Position numbers and translations under genes: made by a program. Source: Thiosocius teredinicola (GTDB lineage: Bacteria > Pseudomonadota > Gammaproteobacteria > Chromatiales > Chromatiaceae). From it: a stretch of DNA of 64,000 nucleotides. Position 1 is the stretch's first letter. The number at the start of each line of letters is the position of its first letter. Positions 1 to 10,132 of this stretch are shown in pieces. The notes beneath the pieces were generated by a model. The model worked only from the letters and a program-made list of their open reading frames with translations. It searched no databases and had not been told where the DNA came from. The stretch lies in contig NZ_CP019936.1 in assembly GCF_002009425.1 (NCBI RefSeq), positions 248,001-312,000 on the forward strand. Reading direction: 5' to 3'.

Positions 1-819
1 CATGACCTCGGATACGGACGCCTCGCGCACGTCGATCCCGCGGTCGAGGCAACGACGCAAATCGCCGTCGGTGAAGATGCCGATGGCCTTGCCGTCGTGA
101 TCGACGACCGCGGTCATGCCCAGCCCTTTGGCGGTCATCTCCATCAGGGCATCACGCAGCGGCGCGTCGACGTTGACGGCGGGAATCTGGTCACCTTCGT
201 GCATGATGTCTTTCACTCGCAGCAACAGTCGGCGACCCAGGCTGCCACCGGGGTGCGACAGGGCAAAGTCTTCTGCGGTGAAGGCGCGCGCTTCGAGCAG
301 CGCGATCGCCAGCGCATCGCCCATCACCAGCGCGGCGGTGGTGCTCGCTGTCGGCGCCAGGTCGAGCGGGCAGGCCTCTTTGGCGACGCTGACGTCGAGA
401 TTCACATCGGCTTCGCGGGCCAGCGTCGATTCGGGCTTGCCGGTCATGCTGATCAGCGGGGCCCCCATGCGCTTGATCAGTGGCACGATGGTGACGATCT
501 CACTGGTCTCGCCCGAGTTCGACAGGGCGAGGACGACGTCGCTCGGCGTGATCATGCCCAGGTCGCCGTGGCTCGCTTCGCCGGGGTGGACGAAAAACGC
601 CGGGCTGCCGGTGCTGGCCAGCGTCGCGGCGATCTTGCTGCCGATGTGGCCGGATTTACCCATACCGGTCACCACGATGCGGCCGCGGCAGGCCAGCATG
701 TGTTCGCAGGCAGCGACGAAATTGGCGTCGATCCGCTCTTCGAGCGATTTGACCGCCTCAGTCTCGATCTGGACGACGCTCAGCCCGGCCTGGCGTAGTT
801 CATCAGCTTTTTGGCTCAT
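1..819 (-). CDS. kdsD: Arabinose-5-phosphate isomerase KdsD, 3' end outside the window
   Basis: It interconverts ribulose-5-phosphate and arabinose-5-phosphate, the first step to Kdo for lipopolysaccharide, in the cytoplasm. The 273 codons visible from the ATG at 817-819 translate into an N-terminal SIS sugar-isomerase domain with the motif VVTGMGKSGHIG, followed by a first CBS domain and the start of a second. The frame is open to base 1, so only the last roughly 50 residues of a usual 320-330 residue protein are missing. The calcium/sodium antiporter gene ends 18 bases upstream on the same strand, the same yrbG-kdsD pairing as in E. coli, so the two are probably co-transcribed and kdsC and the lpt genes are expected beyond the left edge. 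Confidence 0.95.
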   Translation of the reverse strand, partial: MSQKADELRQAGLSVVQIETEAVKSLEERIDANFVAACEHMLACRGRIVVTGMGKSGHIGSKIAATLASTGSPAFFVHPGEASHGDLGMITPSDVVLALSNSGETSEIVTIVPLIKRMGAPLISMTGKPESTLAREADVNLDVSVAKEACPLDLAPTASTTAALVMGDALAIALLEARAFTAEDFALSHPGGSLGRRLLLRVKDIMHEGDQIPAVNVDAPLRDALMEMTAKGLGMTAVVDHDGKAIGIFTDGDLRRCLDRGIDVREASVSEVM

Positions 820-837
820 TGTTTTCTCTCTGTCAGG

Positions 838-1818
838 TTAGGCCGCGGCGCTGGCGTGTGCTTGCCAGATGATCCAACCCTGGTAGGCGAGGAACGCCGC
901 CAGCAACAGGGCGCCCTGACCACGGTTGATCACTCCATGGGTATGCATGCTGCGTCCCATGACGAACAGCGCCAGCGTCAGGCCGAGCATCACCAGCATG
1001 TCGCGGCTGACGACTTCGTCCGGCAACAGGCCGGGCGCCAGTAGCCCCGGTATGCCGAGAACTGCCAGCAGGTTCCAGATGTTGGAGCCGATGACGTTGC
1101 CGATCGCCAGGTCGGGCTCGTTCTTGTGTGCGCTCATGATACTCGCAGCCAGCTCGGGCAGGCTGGTACCGATGGCCACGATCGTCAGGCCGATCACCAG
1201 GTCGCTGACGCCGAACGCTGCGGCGACCTCGACCGCGCCCCACACGAGCATCCGCGAACTCACCACCAGCACGATGAGGCCCACGACGAACCAGCCGGCG
1301 GCGGCCCTGGTGCTGAGGTCGGTCGGCAGTTCGGCCTCGATCTCGTCCACCAGTGGATCGTGGTCGCGGCGTTTCAGCCCGATTCTGACCAGCGCGTACA
1401 TGCTCGCCACCAGGCCGAGCAGCAACACGATGCCGTCGAAGCGATCCAGCTTGCCGTCCAGCAGCAACAAATAGGTGCCGGCGGATACCAGGAGCAATAA
1501 AGGGTATTCGCGGCGCAACATGTCGGAGCGCACCATCAGCGGGGCGATCAATGCGGTCGCGCCCAGGATCAGGCCGATGTTGGCGATATTCGATCCCAGC
1601 GCGTTACCGATCGCGATGCCGGGATTGCCCTGCAGCGCAGCCACCGTTGAAACCAGCATTTCCGGGGCCGACGTGCCGAAACCTACCACGGTGAGCCCGA
1701 TCAGCAGCGGCGGTACGCCGAGGTTGCGCGCCAGGCCGGCGGCACCGATGACGAAACGGTCGGCACCCCACACCAGGAATCCGAGACCAAACAGGATTGA
1801 AGCGGCGGCGAGCAGCAT
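838..1818 (-). CDS. yrbG: Calcium/sodium antiporter, YrbG family
   Basis: This is an inner-membrane cation exchanger of the CaCA superfamily with 326 residues and about ten hydrophobic segments. The two inverted alpha-repeats that form the ion-binding centre are visible: GFGTSAPE near residue 47 and AIGTSLPE in the second half, each starting with a G-x-G/A-x-T-S core and an acidic residue. An acidic loop in the middle separates the two halves, as is usual. Its start is the ATG at 1816-1818. It lies directly upstream of kdsD. In E. coli the gene is not needed for lipopolysaccharide synthesis, so the linkage may be only positional. The exact ion specificity cannot be read from sequence. Confidence 0.92.
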   Translation of the reverse strand: MLLAAASILFGLGFLVWGADRFVIGAAGLARNLGVPPLLIGLTVVGFGTSAPEMLVSTVAALQGNPGIAIGNALGSNIANIGLILGATALIAPLMVRSDMLRREYPLLLLVSAGTYLLLLDGKLDRFDGIVLLLGLVASMYALVRIGLKRRDHDPLVDEIEAELPTDLSTRAAAGWFVVGLIVLVVSSRMLVWGAVEVAAAFGVSDLVIGLTIVAIGTSLPELAASIMSAHKNEPDLAIGNVIGSNIWNLLAVLGIPGLLAPGLLPDEVVSRDMLVMLGLTLALFVMGRSMHTHGVINRGQGALLLAAFLAYQGWIIWQAHASAAA

Positions 1819-1902
1819 AGACAGCGAAGAGCTCAGGTACGTCGGAGGTTATTCAAGGAGCGCGAATTGTCGCGGAAGCGCAGCCGCATGTCCAAGCGGC
1901 CG

Positions 1903-2088
1903 CTAGTCGGCTTTGACCTTGGTCTTTCCGCATCGTGAACAGCGGTAGCGGTTCACAAGTTTGCCGAGTTTCACGTCGAACACCGATTCCTTGTCGAGCA
2001 CCCATTTATGATGCCCGCTGCGGCACAGCGTGTTGCCCTGGTGGCGTTCGCTCGCCTTGCGCCGCTTGAACGGTAAAATTTCGGCCAT
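1903..2088 (-). CDS. Small putative zinc-ribbon protein (61 aa)
   Basis: This 61-residue basic protein has a likely metal site made of Cys22, His26 or His27, and the pair Cys50-x-x-Cys53. The layout resembles the small DUF1660-type proteins (a C-x3-H knuckle, a short beta-hairpin, then RYRCSRCGK). The N-terminus is rich in Lys and Arg. It sits alone between the antiporter gene and the divergent upstream gene of the mla operon. I cannot assign a function. The codon use fits the neighbours and the Cys/His spacing argues that it is a real gene. Confidence 0.65.
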   Translation of the reverse strand: MAEILPFKRRKASERHQGNTLCRSGHHKWVLDKESVFDVKLGKLVNRYRCSRCGKTKVKAD

Positions 2089-2114
2089 TGCAATTCGACT
2101 TCGGGAGAACCTGA

Positions 2115-2681
2115 TTGCGCCAGTTTAGCGCCGACGACCGATTGCTGCTCGGTACCTGCCATTGGGCGCGCCCCGCATGGTTGCAGACCTATTATCCGGA
2201 TGACTTGCCGGAAGACTGGCGGTTGAGCTACTACGCCAACGATTGCGACTGCCTGTTGTTGCCGGCCGAAGACTGGTGTGGGGCGGGGCGAGCGCAGCTG
2301 CTGACGGCCTTGGACGATGCGCCGCAAGACCTGGTCTGGTTTCTCGAGATTCCGAGCGACGTTGCTGCGCTGGCCACGCCGCTGACGCAGCTGCTGGCGC
2401 CGTTCGATGGCCTGAGCCTGGTCGCATTGGTGGGCGAGCCCTTGGCGGAGCTGGCGCGGCTGCCGCAATGGCAGGCCGACGGCCAGGATCGCTGGACAGA
2501 TCCGCAGAGTGGCTACCAGTTGCAGCGGTGGCAGCTTGCGAGTGCTGACCTGCGCACACTGCGTGCCCATGCCGAGCAGCTGACCGGCAATGCGCGCGCG
2601 ATCGTGATCGATGGCGGCGACTCAAGTCCCGACAAAGTCCCGGAAATGCGAACAATGTTGGGTCTGATGGGCCGGTTATGA
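2115..2681 (+). CDS. Conserved hypothetical protein, truncated DUF72-like
   Basis: This is a 188-residue soluble protein. Its start (LLLGTCHWARPAWLQTYYP then DLPEDWRLSYYA) resembles the N-terminal strand and loop of DUF72 TIM-barrel proteins (GTSGWSYP...FYP...RLxxYA), but it is shorter than the usual 240 or more residues and the rest is diverged. The TTG start at 2115 is preceded by GGGAGAA at about six bases; no ATG is better placed. It lies 104 bases upstream of mlaF on the same strand and could be the first gene of that operon. The function is unknown. Confidence 0.7.
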   Translation: MRQFSADDRLLLGTCHWARPAWLQTYYPDDLPEDWRLSYYANDCDCLLLPAEDWCGAGRAQLLTALDDAPQDLVWFLEIPSDVAALATPLTQLLAPFDGLSLVALVGEPLAELARLPQWQADGQDRWTDPQSGYQLQRWQLASADLRTLRAHAEQLTGNARAIVIDGGDSSPDKVPEMRTMLGLMGRL

Positions 2682-2785
2682 GCTTGACGCAGTCAGGGTG
2701 GGTCTCCAGAATCGACGGTTTGCGTTTTACCTGCGATCGACAGCAAAGGGATTTGGGTTTTCGGCGAGCGGAAACCTGAACAACA

Positions 2786-3607
2786 ATGAGCCGAAATACC
2801 CCCGCAACTGACGTTTTGGTCCGCATCCGCGGGCTCAAGTTTTACCGTGGTTCGCGGGCGATCTTCGATGGTGTCGATATCGATATTCCACGCGGCAGCG
2901 TGACAGCGATCATGGGGCCGTCGGGCACCGGCAAAACCACCCTGCTCAAGCTGATCGGCGGGCAGTTGAAACCGGACGCCGGCACCATCGAGGTCGATGG
3001 TCAGAATGTGCATGCCTTGTCGACCCGCGAGCTGTACCGCCTGCGTATGCGCATGGGCATGCTGTTTCAAAGCGGCGCGTTGCTTACCGATCTTTCGGTG
3101 TTCGACAACGTGGCCTACCCGCTACGCGAACACACCCGGCTGAATGCCTCGATGATCCGCAAGCTGGTGCTGATGAAGCTCGAGGCCGTCGGCCTGCGCG
3201 GGGCTTACAGCCTGATGCCGGCGGAATTGTCCGGCGGCATGGCGCGTCGTGTCGCGCTCGCCAGGGCGATCGCGCTTGATCCGATGATGATCATGTACGA
3301 CGAACCATTTACCGGCCAGGACCCGATCTCGATGGGCGTGCTGGTGCAGCTGATCCGCCGTCTGAATGATGCGGCGCGTATCACCAGCATGGTGGTGTCG
3401 CACGATGTCGCCGAGACGGCGCGCATCGCCGATCTGATCTACGTGATCTCCGGTGGCAAGGTGATCGAGTCGGGTTCGCCGCAGAAATTGCGCGAATCGG
3501 GCGGCGAATGGACCCGGCAGTTCATCGAAGGGCTGCCTGACGGGCCGGTGCCGTTCCACTACCCGGCACCGGAGCTCGAAGCCGACCTTTTCGGGGGTGC
3601 CGCGTGA
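2786..3607 (+). CDS. mlaF: Phospholipid ABC transporter ATP-binding protein MlaF
   Basis: This is the ATPase of the MlaFEDB complex that moves phospholipids between the inner and outer membranes to maintain outer-membrane asymmetry. The 273 residues show Walker [10 protein letters not shown] at about 44-52, the signature LSGGMARR, Walker B with IMYDEPF and the switch His in VVSHD. The MARR signature and the extended C-terminus ([12 protein letters not shown]) are typical of MlaF and separate it from generic ABC ATPases. The stop overlaps the GTG start of mlaE by four bases, so translation is coupled. It opens the mlaFEDCB operon. Confidence 0.96.
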   Translation: MSRNTPATDVLVRIRGLKFYRGSRAIFDGVDIDIPRGSVTAIMGPSGTGKTTLLKLIGGQLKPDAGTIEVDGQNVHALSTRELYRLRMRMGMLFQSGALLTDLSVFDNVAYPLREHTRLNASMIRKLVLMKLEAVGLRGAYSLMPAELSGGMARRVALARAIALDPMMIMYDEPFTGQDPISMGVLVQLIRRLNDAARITSMVVSHDVAETARIADLIYVISGGKVIESGSPQKLRESGGEWTRQFIEGLPDGPVPFHYPAPELEADLFGGAA

Positions 3608-4380
3608 TCGATATGCTGGCCTCGCTCGGCCGTTTCGGCTTGTCGGCCTCCGCCCGCCTGGGGCGCGCGCATCTGCTGATGCTGGCGATGTTGCGCGGCG
3701 TGCCTTCGATGTTGGCGCGGCCCCGGCTGTTGCTCGAGCAGCTGCAATCGGTCGGCGTGCTGACCATTTTGATCATCGCCGTATCGGGCGTCTTCGTCGG
3801 CATGGTGCTGGGTCTGCAGGGTTACTACATCCTGTCGCGCTTCGGCGCGGAAGCGACTCTCGGCGTCATGGTGGCGGCGTCGCTGGTGCGTGAACTCGGG
3901 CCGGTAGTGACGGCGTTGCTGTTCGCCGGTCGCGCGGGTTCGGCCCTGTCGGCCGAGATCGGCCTGATGAAGGCGACCGAACAGCTATCCGGTCTGGAGA
4001 TGATGGCGGTGAACCCGGAGCACCGGGTGCTGACGCCGCGTCTGATCGCCGGTGTGATTTCGATGCCGCTGCTGGCGGCGTTGTTCAGCATGCTCGGTGT
4101 CTATGGCGGCTGGTTCGTCGGGGTCGGCCTGCTCGGCGTCGATGACGGTACCTATTGGGCGCAGATGCAGTCACAGATCGATTGGCACGAAGATGTCATC
4201 AACGGTGTGATCAAGTCGCTGGTGTTCGGCGTCGTGTGTACCTGGATCGCGATCTTCCAGGGTTACGATTGTGTGCCGACGTCCGAGGGCGTCAGCCGCG
4301 CCACTACGCGCACGGTGGTGCATTCGTCGCTGGCCGTATTGGGATTGGATTTCGTATTGACCGCGCTGATGTTCAACTGA
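3604..4380 (+). CDS. mlaE: Phospholipid ABC transporter permease MlaE
   Basis: MlaE is the integral inner-membrane subunit of the Mla phospholipid transporter and belongs to the MlaE/TRIC-TGD1 permease family. It has 258 residues, the usual length, with an N-terminal amphipathic stretch and five to six membrane segments. The conserved central region [27 protein letters not shown] is clearly present (residues about 95-120). The GTG start at 3604 overlaps the mlaF stop. mlaD follows 19 bases later. Confidence 0.96.
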   Translation: MIDMLASLGRFGLSASARLGRAHLLMLAMLRGVPSMLARPRLLLEQLQSVGVLTILIIAVSGVFVGMVLGLQGYYILSRFGAEATLGVMVAASLVRELGPVVTALLFAGRAGSALSAEIGLMKATEQLSGLEMMAVNPEHRVLTPRLIAGVISMPLLAALFSMLGVYGGWFVGVGLLGVDDGTYWAQMQSQIDWHEDVINGVIKSLVFGVVCTWIAIFQGYDCVPTSEGVSRATTRTVVHSSLAVLGLDFVLTALMFN

Positions 4381-4399
4381 GCGCGGACGGGAACTGAAA

Positions 4400-4870
4400 A
4401 TGTCGAAAACAAGACAAATGGAAATAATGGTCGGCGCCTTCATGGCGGCCGGTTTCCTGGCACTGTTCTTCCTTGCGATGCAGGTCAGCAACCTCGGCAC
4501 CGTGAATTCGGGCGATTCATACAAGGTGCTGGCCCGTTTCGACAATATCGGCGGTTTGAAGGTGAAATCGCCGGTAACGATGGCCGGTGTGGAGGTCGGG
4601 CGTGTGCTCGACATCTATTATGACGCGGAAGACTTCCGTGCAGTCGCCGTTTTGGGCATTTATTCCCAATTCGACAAAATACCGGATGATACGTTTGCCA
4701 AAATCCTGACGGCAGGGCTGCTCGGCGAGCAGTACGTCGGTCTGGATCCCGGGGGTAGCGAGCAGCTGCTTAAAGAAGGCAGTGAAATTACCGTTACCCA
4801 ATCTGCCCTGGTGCTTGAAGAAGTGATCGGGCAGTTTATTTACGGAAAAGCTTCGGAAGGAGCACAATAA
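4400..4870 (+). CDS. mlaD: Phospholipid-binding MCE-domain protein MlaD
   Basis: MlaD is anchored in the inner membrane by one N-terminal helix (residues about 8-28) and exposes an MCE domain to the periplasm, where it forms a hexameric ring on MlaFEB that receives or passes lipids. The MCE core is visible: YKVLARFDNIGGLKVKSPV, then GVEVGRV and the TAGLLGEQYVGLDPGG segment. At 156 residues it is slightly shorter than the E. coli protein and lacks a long C-terminal tail. Its stop overlaps the start of mlaC by one base (TAATG). Confidence 0.95.
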   Translation: MSKTRQMEIMVGAFMAAGFLALFFLAMQVSNLGTVNSGDSYKVLARFDNIGGLKVKSPVTMAGVEVGRVLDIYYDAEDFRAVAVLGIYSQFDKIPDDTFAKILTAGLLGEQYVGLDPGGSEQLLKEGSEITVTQSALVLEEVIGQFIYGKASEGAQ

Positions 4871-5484
4871 TGCGAATTTCCTTCATTTTGCGTGGCCTGT
4901 TTGCCGCCTTGTTTCTGTTTTCGGCCTGTGCCGTGGCCGCTATCGATGATCCGCAGGCCGTATTGCGCTCGACCGCCGACCGCGTGCTTGCCGAGTTGAG
5001 TGAGCGCAAAGCCGAGCTCGAGGCCGATCCGCAGAAAATCTATCCACTGGTCCAGGAGACGATCCTGCCGCATTTCGATTTTCGCAAGATGTCGCAATCG
5101 GCCCTCGGACGTTTCTGGCGCAATGCGACCGATGCGCAGAAAGAGGGTGTGACGATCGAGTTTCGTCAGTTGCTGGTGCGCACCTACGCCACCGCGCTGT
5201 TGGGTTACACCGGGCAGGAGATCGAGTACCTGCCGGTCAATTACAAGCCCGGCGATACCAATGTGACGATCCCGACCCGCATCGCATCCGACGGCGCGCC
5301 GCCGATCCCGATCAACTACCGCCTGACGTTGAACGACGACAAGTGGTTGGTTTACGACGTGGTGATCGATGGTGTGAGCCTGGTGACCAACTACCGCAGT
5401 CAGTTCGCGGCCGAGGTGCGGCGCGGCGGCATTGACGGCCTGATCAGCACACTGGCCTCGAAAAACCGCAAAGGCGCGGAGTGA
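4870..5484 (+). CDS. mlaC: Periplasmic phospholipid shuttle MlaC
   Basis: MlaC is the soluble periplasmic carrier between MlaD at the inner membrane and MlaA at the outer membrane. The 204 residues begin with a Sec signal peptide (residues 1-24, cleavage expected after AVA) followed by the Tol-Tol-Ttg2 fold. Family landmarks include ILPHFDFRKMSQSALGRFWR and the C-terminal VYDVVIDGVSLVTNYRSQF stretch. It overlaps mlaB by four bases. The partner MlaA is not encoded in this window. Confidence 0.95.
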   Translation: MRISFILRGLFAALFLFSACAVAAIDDPQAVLRSTADRVLAELSERKAELEADPQKIYPLVQETILPHFDFRKMSQSALGRFWRNATDAQKEGVTIEFRQLLVRTYATALLGYTGQEIEYLPVNYKPGDTNVTIPTRIASDGAPPIPINYRLTLNDDKWLVYDVVIDGVSLVTNYRSQFAAEVRRGGIDGLISTLASKNRKGAE

Positions 5485-5786
5485 GCGGCGCCACGCTCAC
5501 GGCGGCGGGAGACTCGCGTTGCGAGGTTGCCGGGGATCTCGATTTTTCCTCGGTGCCCGACATCTGGCCGCAGCTAGAGAAGCGCATCAGCGCAGGCGGT
5601 GAGCTGACCGTGTCGCTCGCCGGGGTGGATCGCGCCAATAGCGCCGGCCTGGTGATGCTGGTCGAGGCACGCGATCTCGCGAAGGATTCGGCCTGCAATC
5701 TGAGTCTGACCGACATCCCGTCCGCTCTGCGCGATCTCGCGGCGATGTCGGGTTGCGACACGATCATCGCACCGGCAGGCGCCTGA
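5481..5786 (+). CDS. mlaB: STAS-domain protein MlaB
   Basis: This 101-residue single STAS domain protein binds MlaF in the cytoplasm and stabilises the transporter. The central strand-helix segment SLAGVDRANSAGLVMLVEA is the typical NTP-binding-like STAS core (compare D-S-x-G-L). The GTG start at 5481 overlaps the mlaC stop, making this the last gene of the operon. In E. coli a BolA-like gene (ibaG) lies between mlaB and murA, but here murA follows after 108 bases with no such reading frame. Confidence 0.9.
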   Translation: MSGATLTAAGDSRCEVAGDLDFSSVPDIWPQLEKRISAGGELTVSLAGVDRANSAGLVMLVEARDLAKDSACNLSLTDIPSALRDLAAMSGCDTIIAPAGA

Positions 5787-5891
5787 ACAGGCATCCGTCG
5801 GGGCGTCGATCGGGCTGCACTCCCGCTACGCCGTGAATTTCTTTATCATTGACGCCCTTTTTTGCTCGCAGACGCGATCGATGGGCCGTGA

Positions 5892-7154
<1,263 letters not shown>

Positions 7155-7165
7155 GTGCCGCTGTC

Positions 7166-7813
7166 ATGGCTGTTGAAATCGAATCACCGTTGACCATCGC
7201 GCTGTCCAAAGGGCGCATCTTCAAAGACACGCTGCCGCTGCTCAAGCACGCCGGTATCGAACCGCTCGACGACCCGGAAACCAGTCGCAAGCTGATCCTC
7301 GACACCACCCATCCGTCGGTCAAATTCGTTCTGATCCGCGCGACCGATGTGCCCACCTACGTGCAATGGGGCGCAGCGGACATCGGGGTCGCCGGCAAAG
7401 ACGTGCTGATGGAGCATGGCGGCGAAGGACTGTACGAGCCACTCGACCTCAAGATCGCCAAATGCCGCATGATGGTGGCCGGGCATGCCGACGCCGACAT
7501 CGGCGCACGCCGCCTGCGGATCGCGACTAAGTACGTCAATACCGCCAGGGCGTTTTTCGCCGCGCGCGGCCAGCAGGTGGAAGTGATCAAGCTATACGGC
7601 TCGATGGAACTTGCGCCGCTGGTCGGTTTGTCCGAGGTGATCGTCGACCTGGTCGAGTCCGGCAACACCCTCAAGGCCAACGGCCTGGTACCGCTCGAGC
7701 ACATGCACGACATCAGCTCACGGCTGGTCGTCAACAAGGCCTCGTGGAAGATGAAGCACGCCACCGTGCACGCGCTGGTCGATGCGCTGCGTGACGCCGT
7801 CGGGCGACATTGA
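7166..7813 (+). CDS. hisG: ATP phosphoribosyltransferase, short form HisG(S)
   Basis: HisG condenses ATP with PRPP in the first step of histidine synthesis. The product is about 215 residues and ends after the catalytic two-domain core, lacking the C-terminal ACT-like regulatory domain of the 299-residue E. coli enzyme. Motifs include IALSKGRIF at the N-terminus, the PRPP loop [10 protein letters not shown] and [14 protein letters not shown] chose the ATG at 7166; a GTG at 7151 in the same frame would couple it to the murA stop. Short forms need the HisZ regulatory subunit, and no hisZ lies in this window. Confidence 0.95.
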   Translation: MAVEIESPLTIALSKGRIFKDTLPLLKHAGIEPLDDPETSRKLILDTTHPSVKFVLIRATDVPTYVQWGAADIGVAGKDVLMEHGGEGLYEPLDLKIAKCRMMVAGHADADIGARRLRIATKYVNTARAFFAARGQQVEVIKLYGSMELAPLVGLSEVIVDLVESGNTLKANGLVPLEHMHDISSRLVVNKASWKMKHATVHALVDALRDAVGRH

Positions 7814-7958
7814 CGCCGCACGTCTGCGCCGCCGCTGATAAAGTGTCGGCAGCGGACATTCCCTGAACCTGGGCAGCACCTTCGCGTTGCCGGGTTGTCG
7901 AATTTTGTATCCTTGTCGTTTCACCGGTGAACACCGGTCACTATCGGAAGCTAAGGCC

Positions 7959-9263
7959 ATGGCCGAGATCAGAAAGCTCAATACTGCGGACGCAGATTTT
8001 CAGTCACAACTCGATGCGCTGCTGGCGTGGGAGTCGGTATCCGACGGTGGCGTCAACCAGGTCGTGCATGACGTGATCGCCGACATCCGCGCGCGCGGCG
8101 ATGCGGCACTGGTCGAGTTCACCAATCGCTTCGACGGCTGGGAGGCGAAATCGCCGGCAGATCTTGAGATCTCGCTCGACCGGCTGAAGCAGGCCTGGGA
8201 GACGATACCCGAGGCTCAGCAGGAGGCGCTGCGTCACGCGGCGGCGCGTGTCACCGCGTATGCCGAGCGGCAGAAAATGGAAGGCTGGACCTACACCGAG
8301 GCAGACGGCACCGTGCTCGGTCAGCAGGTGACGCCGCTCGATCGCGTCGGCCTGTATGTGCCCGGTGGCAAGGCGGCCTATCCGTCTTCAGTGCTGATGA
8401 ATGCGCTGCCGGCCAAGGTCGCTGGTGTCGGTGAATTGATCATGGTGGTGCCGACACCGCGTGGCGAGCTCAACGAACTGGTGCTGGCCGCGGCCCACGT
8501 ATGCGGCGTCGACCGGGTCTTTGCGGTTGGCGGCGCCCAGGCGGTGGCTGCGTTGGCCTACGGTACGCAGAGCGTCCCGCCGGTCGATAAGATTGTCGGC
8601 CCCGGCAACATCTACGTGGCTACGGCCAAGCGCACTGTGTTCGGTCAGGTCGGCATCGACATGGTGGCCGGGCCGTCCGAAATCCTGGTGATCTGCGATG
8701 GCGATACCAATCCCGACTGGGTCGCGATGGACCTGTTTTCGCAGGCCGAGCACGACGAAGATGCGCAGTCGATCCTGTTGTGCCCGAATGCCGACTTCGT
8801 CGCTCAGGTGGAGCGCAGCATCGACAAACTGCTGCCAGACATGCAGCGCAAAGAGATCATCGAGACCGCGCTGCGCACGCGTGGTGCTTTGATCGTCTGC
8901 CGCGACCTGGATGAGGCGGCGGAGGTATGCAACTTCATCGCCCCGGAACACCTCGAGCTGTCGATCGCAGACCCGCAGTCTTACGTGAAGAAGATCCGTC
9001 ACGCCGGTGCCATCTTCATGGGCCGCTATACATCCGAACCGCTGGGTGACTACTGCGCTGGTCCGAACCATGTGCTGCCGACCTCGCGTACCGCGCGTTT
9101 CAGCTCGCCATTGGGTGTCTATGACTTTCAAAAGCGCTCAAGTCTGATCATGGTGTCGTCAGCCGGTGCCGAGGTGCTTGGAAAAACGGCATCCACGTTG
9201 GCGCGTGGTGAGGGGCTGGAGGCGCATGCTCGCTCGGCCGAGTATCGCATCGCCGAGTCGTAG
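7959..9263 (+). CDS. hisD: Histidinol dehydrogenase HisD
   Basis: HisD is an NAD- and zinc-dependent enzyme that oxidises L-histidinol to L-histidine in two steps. From the ATG at 7959 it has 434 residues, the family standard; an in-frame upstream start would add 24 residues without homology, and GGAAG lies eight bases before the chosen ATG. Recognisable parts are the NAD site [13 protein letters not shown], the KIVGPGN segment, and the zinc/catalytic regions [10 protein letters not shown] and GPNHVLPTS. It follows hisG after 145 bases. Confidence 0.96.
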   Translation: MAEIRKLNTADADFQSQLDALLAWESVSDGGVNQVVHDVIADIRARGDAALVEFTNRFDGWEAKSPADLEISLDRLKQAWETIPEAQQEALRHAAARVTAYAERQKMEGWTYTEADGTVLGQQVTPLDRVGLYVPGGKAAYPSSVLMNALPAKVAGVGELIMVVPTPRGELNELVLAAAHVCGVDRVFAVGGAQAVAALAYGTQSVPPVDKIVGPGNIYVATAKRTVFGQVGIDMVAGPSEILVICDGDTNPDWVAMDLFSQAEHDEDAQSILLCPNADFVAQVERSIDKLLPDMQRKEIIETALRTRGALIVCRDLDEAAEVCNFIAPEHLELSIADPQSYVKKIRHAGAIFMGRYTSEPLGDYCAGPNHVLPTSRTARFSSPLGVYDFQKRSSLIMVSSAGAEVLGKTASTLARGEGLEAHARSAEYRIAES

Positions 9264-9305
9264 TCTTTCTGCCAAGCGCGATCGTCGACGCGACAGGGAC
9301 GCAAG

Positions 9306-10079
9306 ATGACGTTGCTCGGGCTGTTGGAGAAGCTGCTGAAATGGCTGTTCGTAGCCAGTCTGTTCGGGCTCGCGATCGGTTGGTGGAACCGCGATGCGCT
9401 GCCTGATCCAGGCTTCTACGACAAACACATCGAGGAAGAGCCGCGTCAGGCGAAGGTCGAGAAGGCGCCGTTTGCAGTCAATGCCGGCAATACGGCCTAC
9501 CAGATCGCGCCCCTGTATCGATACCAGCTCGATGGCGTGGTGGTCAGCATGCACCACGCTGATTCGTGGTGGGATATCTATCACCACGATGACTGGCAGG
9601 ATTATCTGAATCTAAAGGACCTGTGCGTGATCTGGGGCGACAACGTCCGATCTGCCGTGTACCAACAGATGGGCTTCGACAATACCACCTGGACCTGCTG
9701 GGCCTCGTGGCCGAACAGCGAGGTCGGGCGTCTGTTTCAGAAAGACCAGCTGTCGAACAACCACCTGCTGGCCGACCGGCCGGAGGTGCAGGCGGCGATC
9801 CTGGCGGCCCGGCCCGGAGACCAGGTGCGGTTCAGCGGCTACCTTGCCGAGTACCGCAACCCGGCCACCGGCTTTTATCGCAAGACCAGCACGGTGCGCA
9901 CAGACGGTGGCAACGGTGCCTGCGAAACGGTCTACGTCGATCGCTTCGAGGTCGTGAAGCAGGCCAACACGGGCTGGCGTCGCCTGTTCGACACCAGCAA
10001 ATGGCTGGCCCCGCTATCGCTGGTCGGTTTCATCGGCTTGATGGCGGTCACGCCGGTGCGCCGCGACACCCACCGCTGA
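9306..10079 (+). CDS. Membrane-anchored protein of unknown function between hisD and hisC
   Basis: I do not recognise a characterised family for this 257-residue protein. It has a hydrophobic N-terminal helix (residues about 3-26), a long hydrophilic domain with many Trp, Tyr and His residues (HHADSWWDIYHHDDWQDYLN) and a second hydrophobic helix near residues 230-248. This suggests a domain held at one face of the inner membrane by two anchors. The segment DLCVIWGDNV then a Cys-containing TTWTCWASWPN stretch looks structurally conserved. It is co-directional with and close to hisD (42 bases) and hisC (53 bases), so it probably shares their transcript without an obvious role in histidine synthesis. 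Confidence 0.75.
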   Translation: MTLLGLLEKLLKWLFVASLFGLAIGWWNRDALPDPGFYDKHIEEEPRQAKVEKAPFAVNAGNTAYQIAPLYRYQLDGVVVSMHHADSWWDIYHHDDWQDYLNLKDLCVIWGDNVRSAVYQQMGFDNTTWTCWASWPNSEVGRLFQKDQLSNNHLLADRPEVQAAILAARPGDQVRFSGYLAEYRNPATGFYRKTSTVRTDGGNGACETVYVDRFEVVKQANTGWRRLFDTSKWLAPLSLVGFIGLMAVTPVRRDTHR

Positions 10080-10132
10080 GCCGGCGGCCTGATACACTTT
10101 TGTTTTCTGCAACCGATGTCTGCGTGTCTGTC

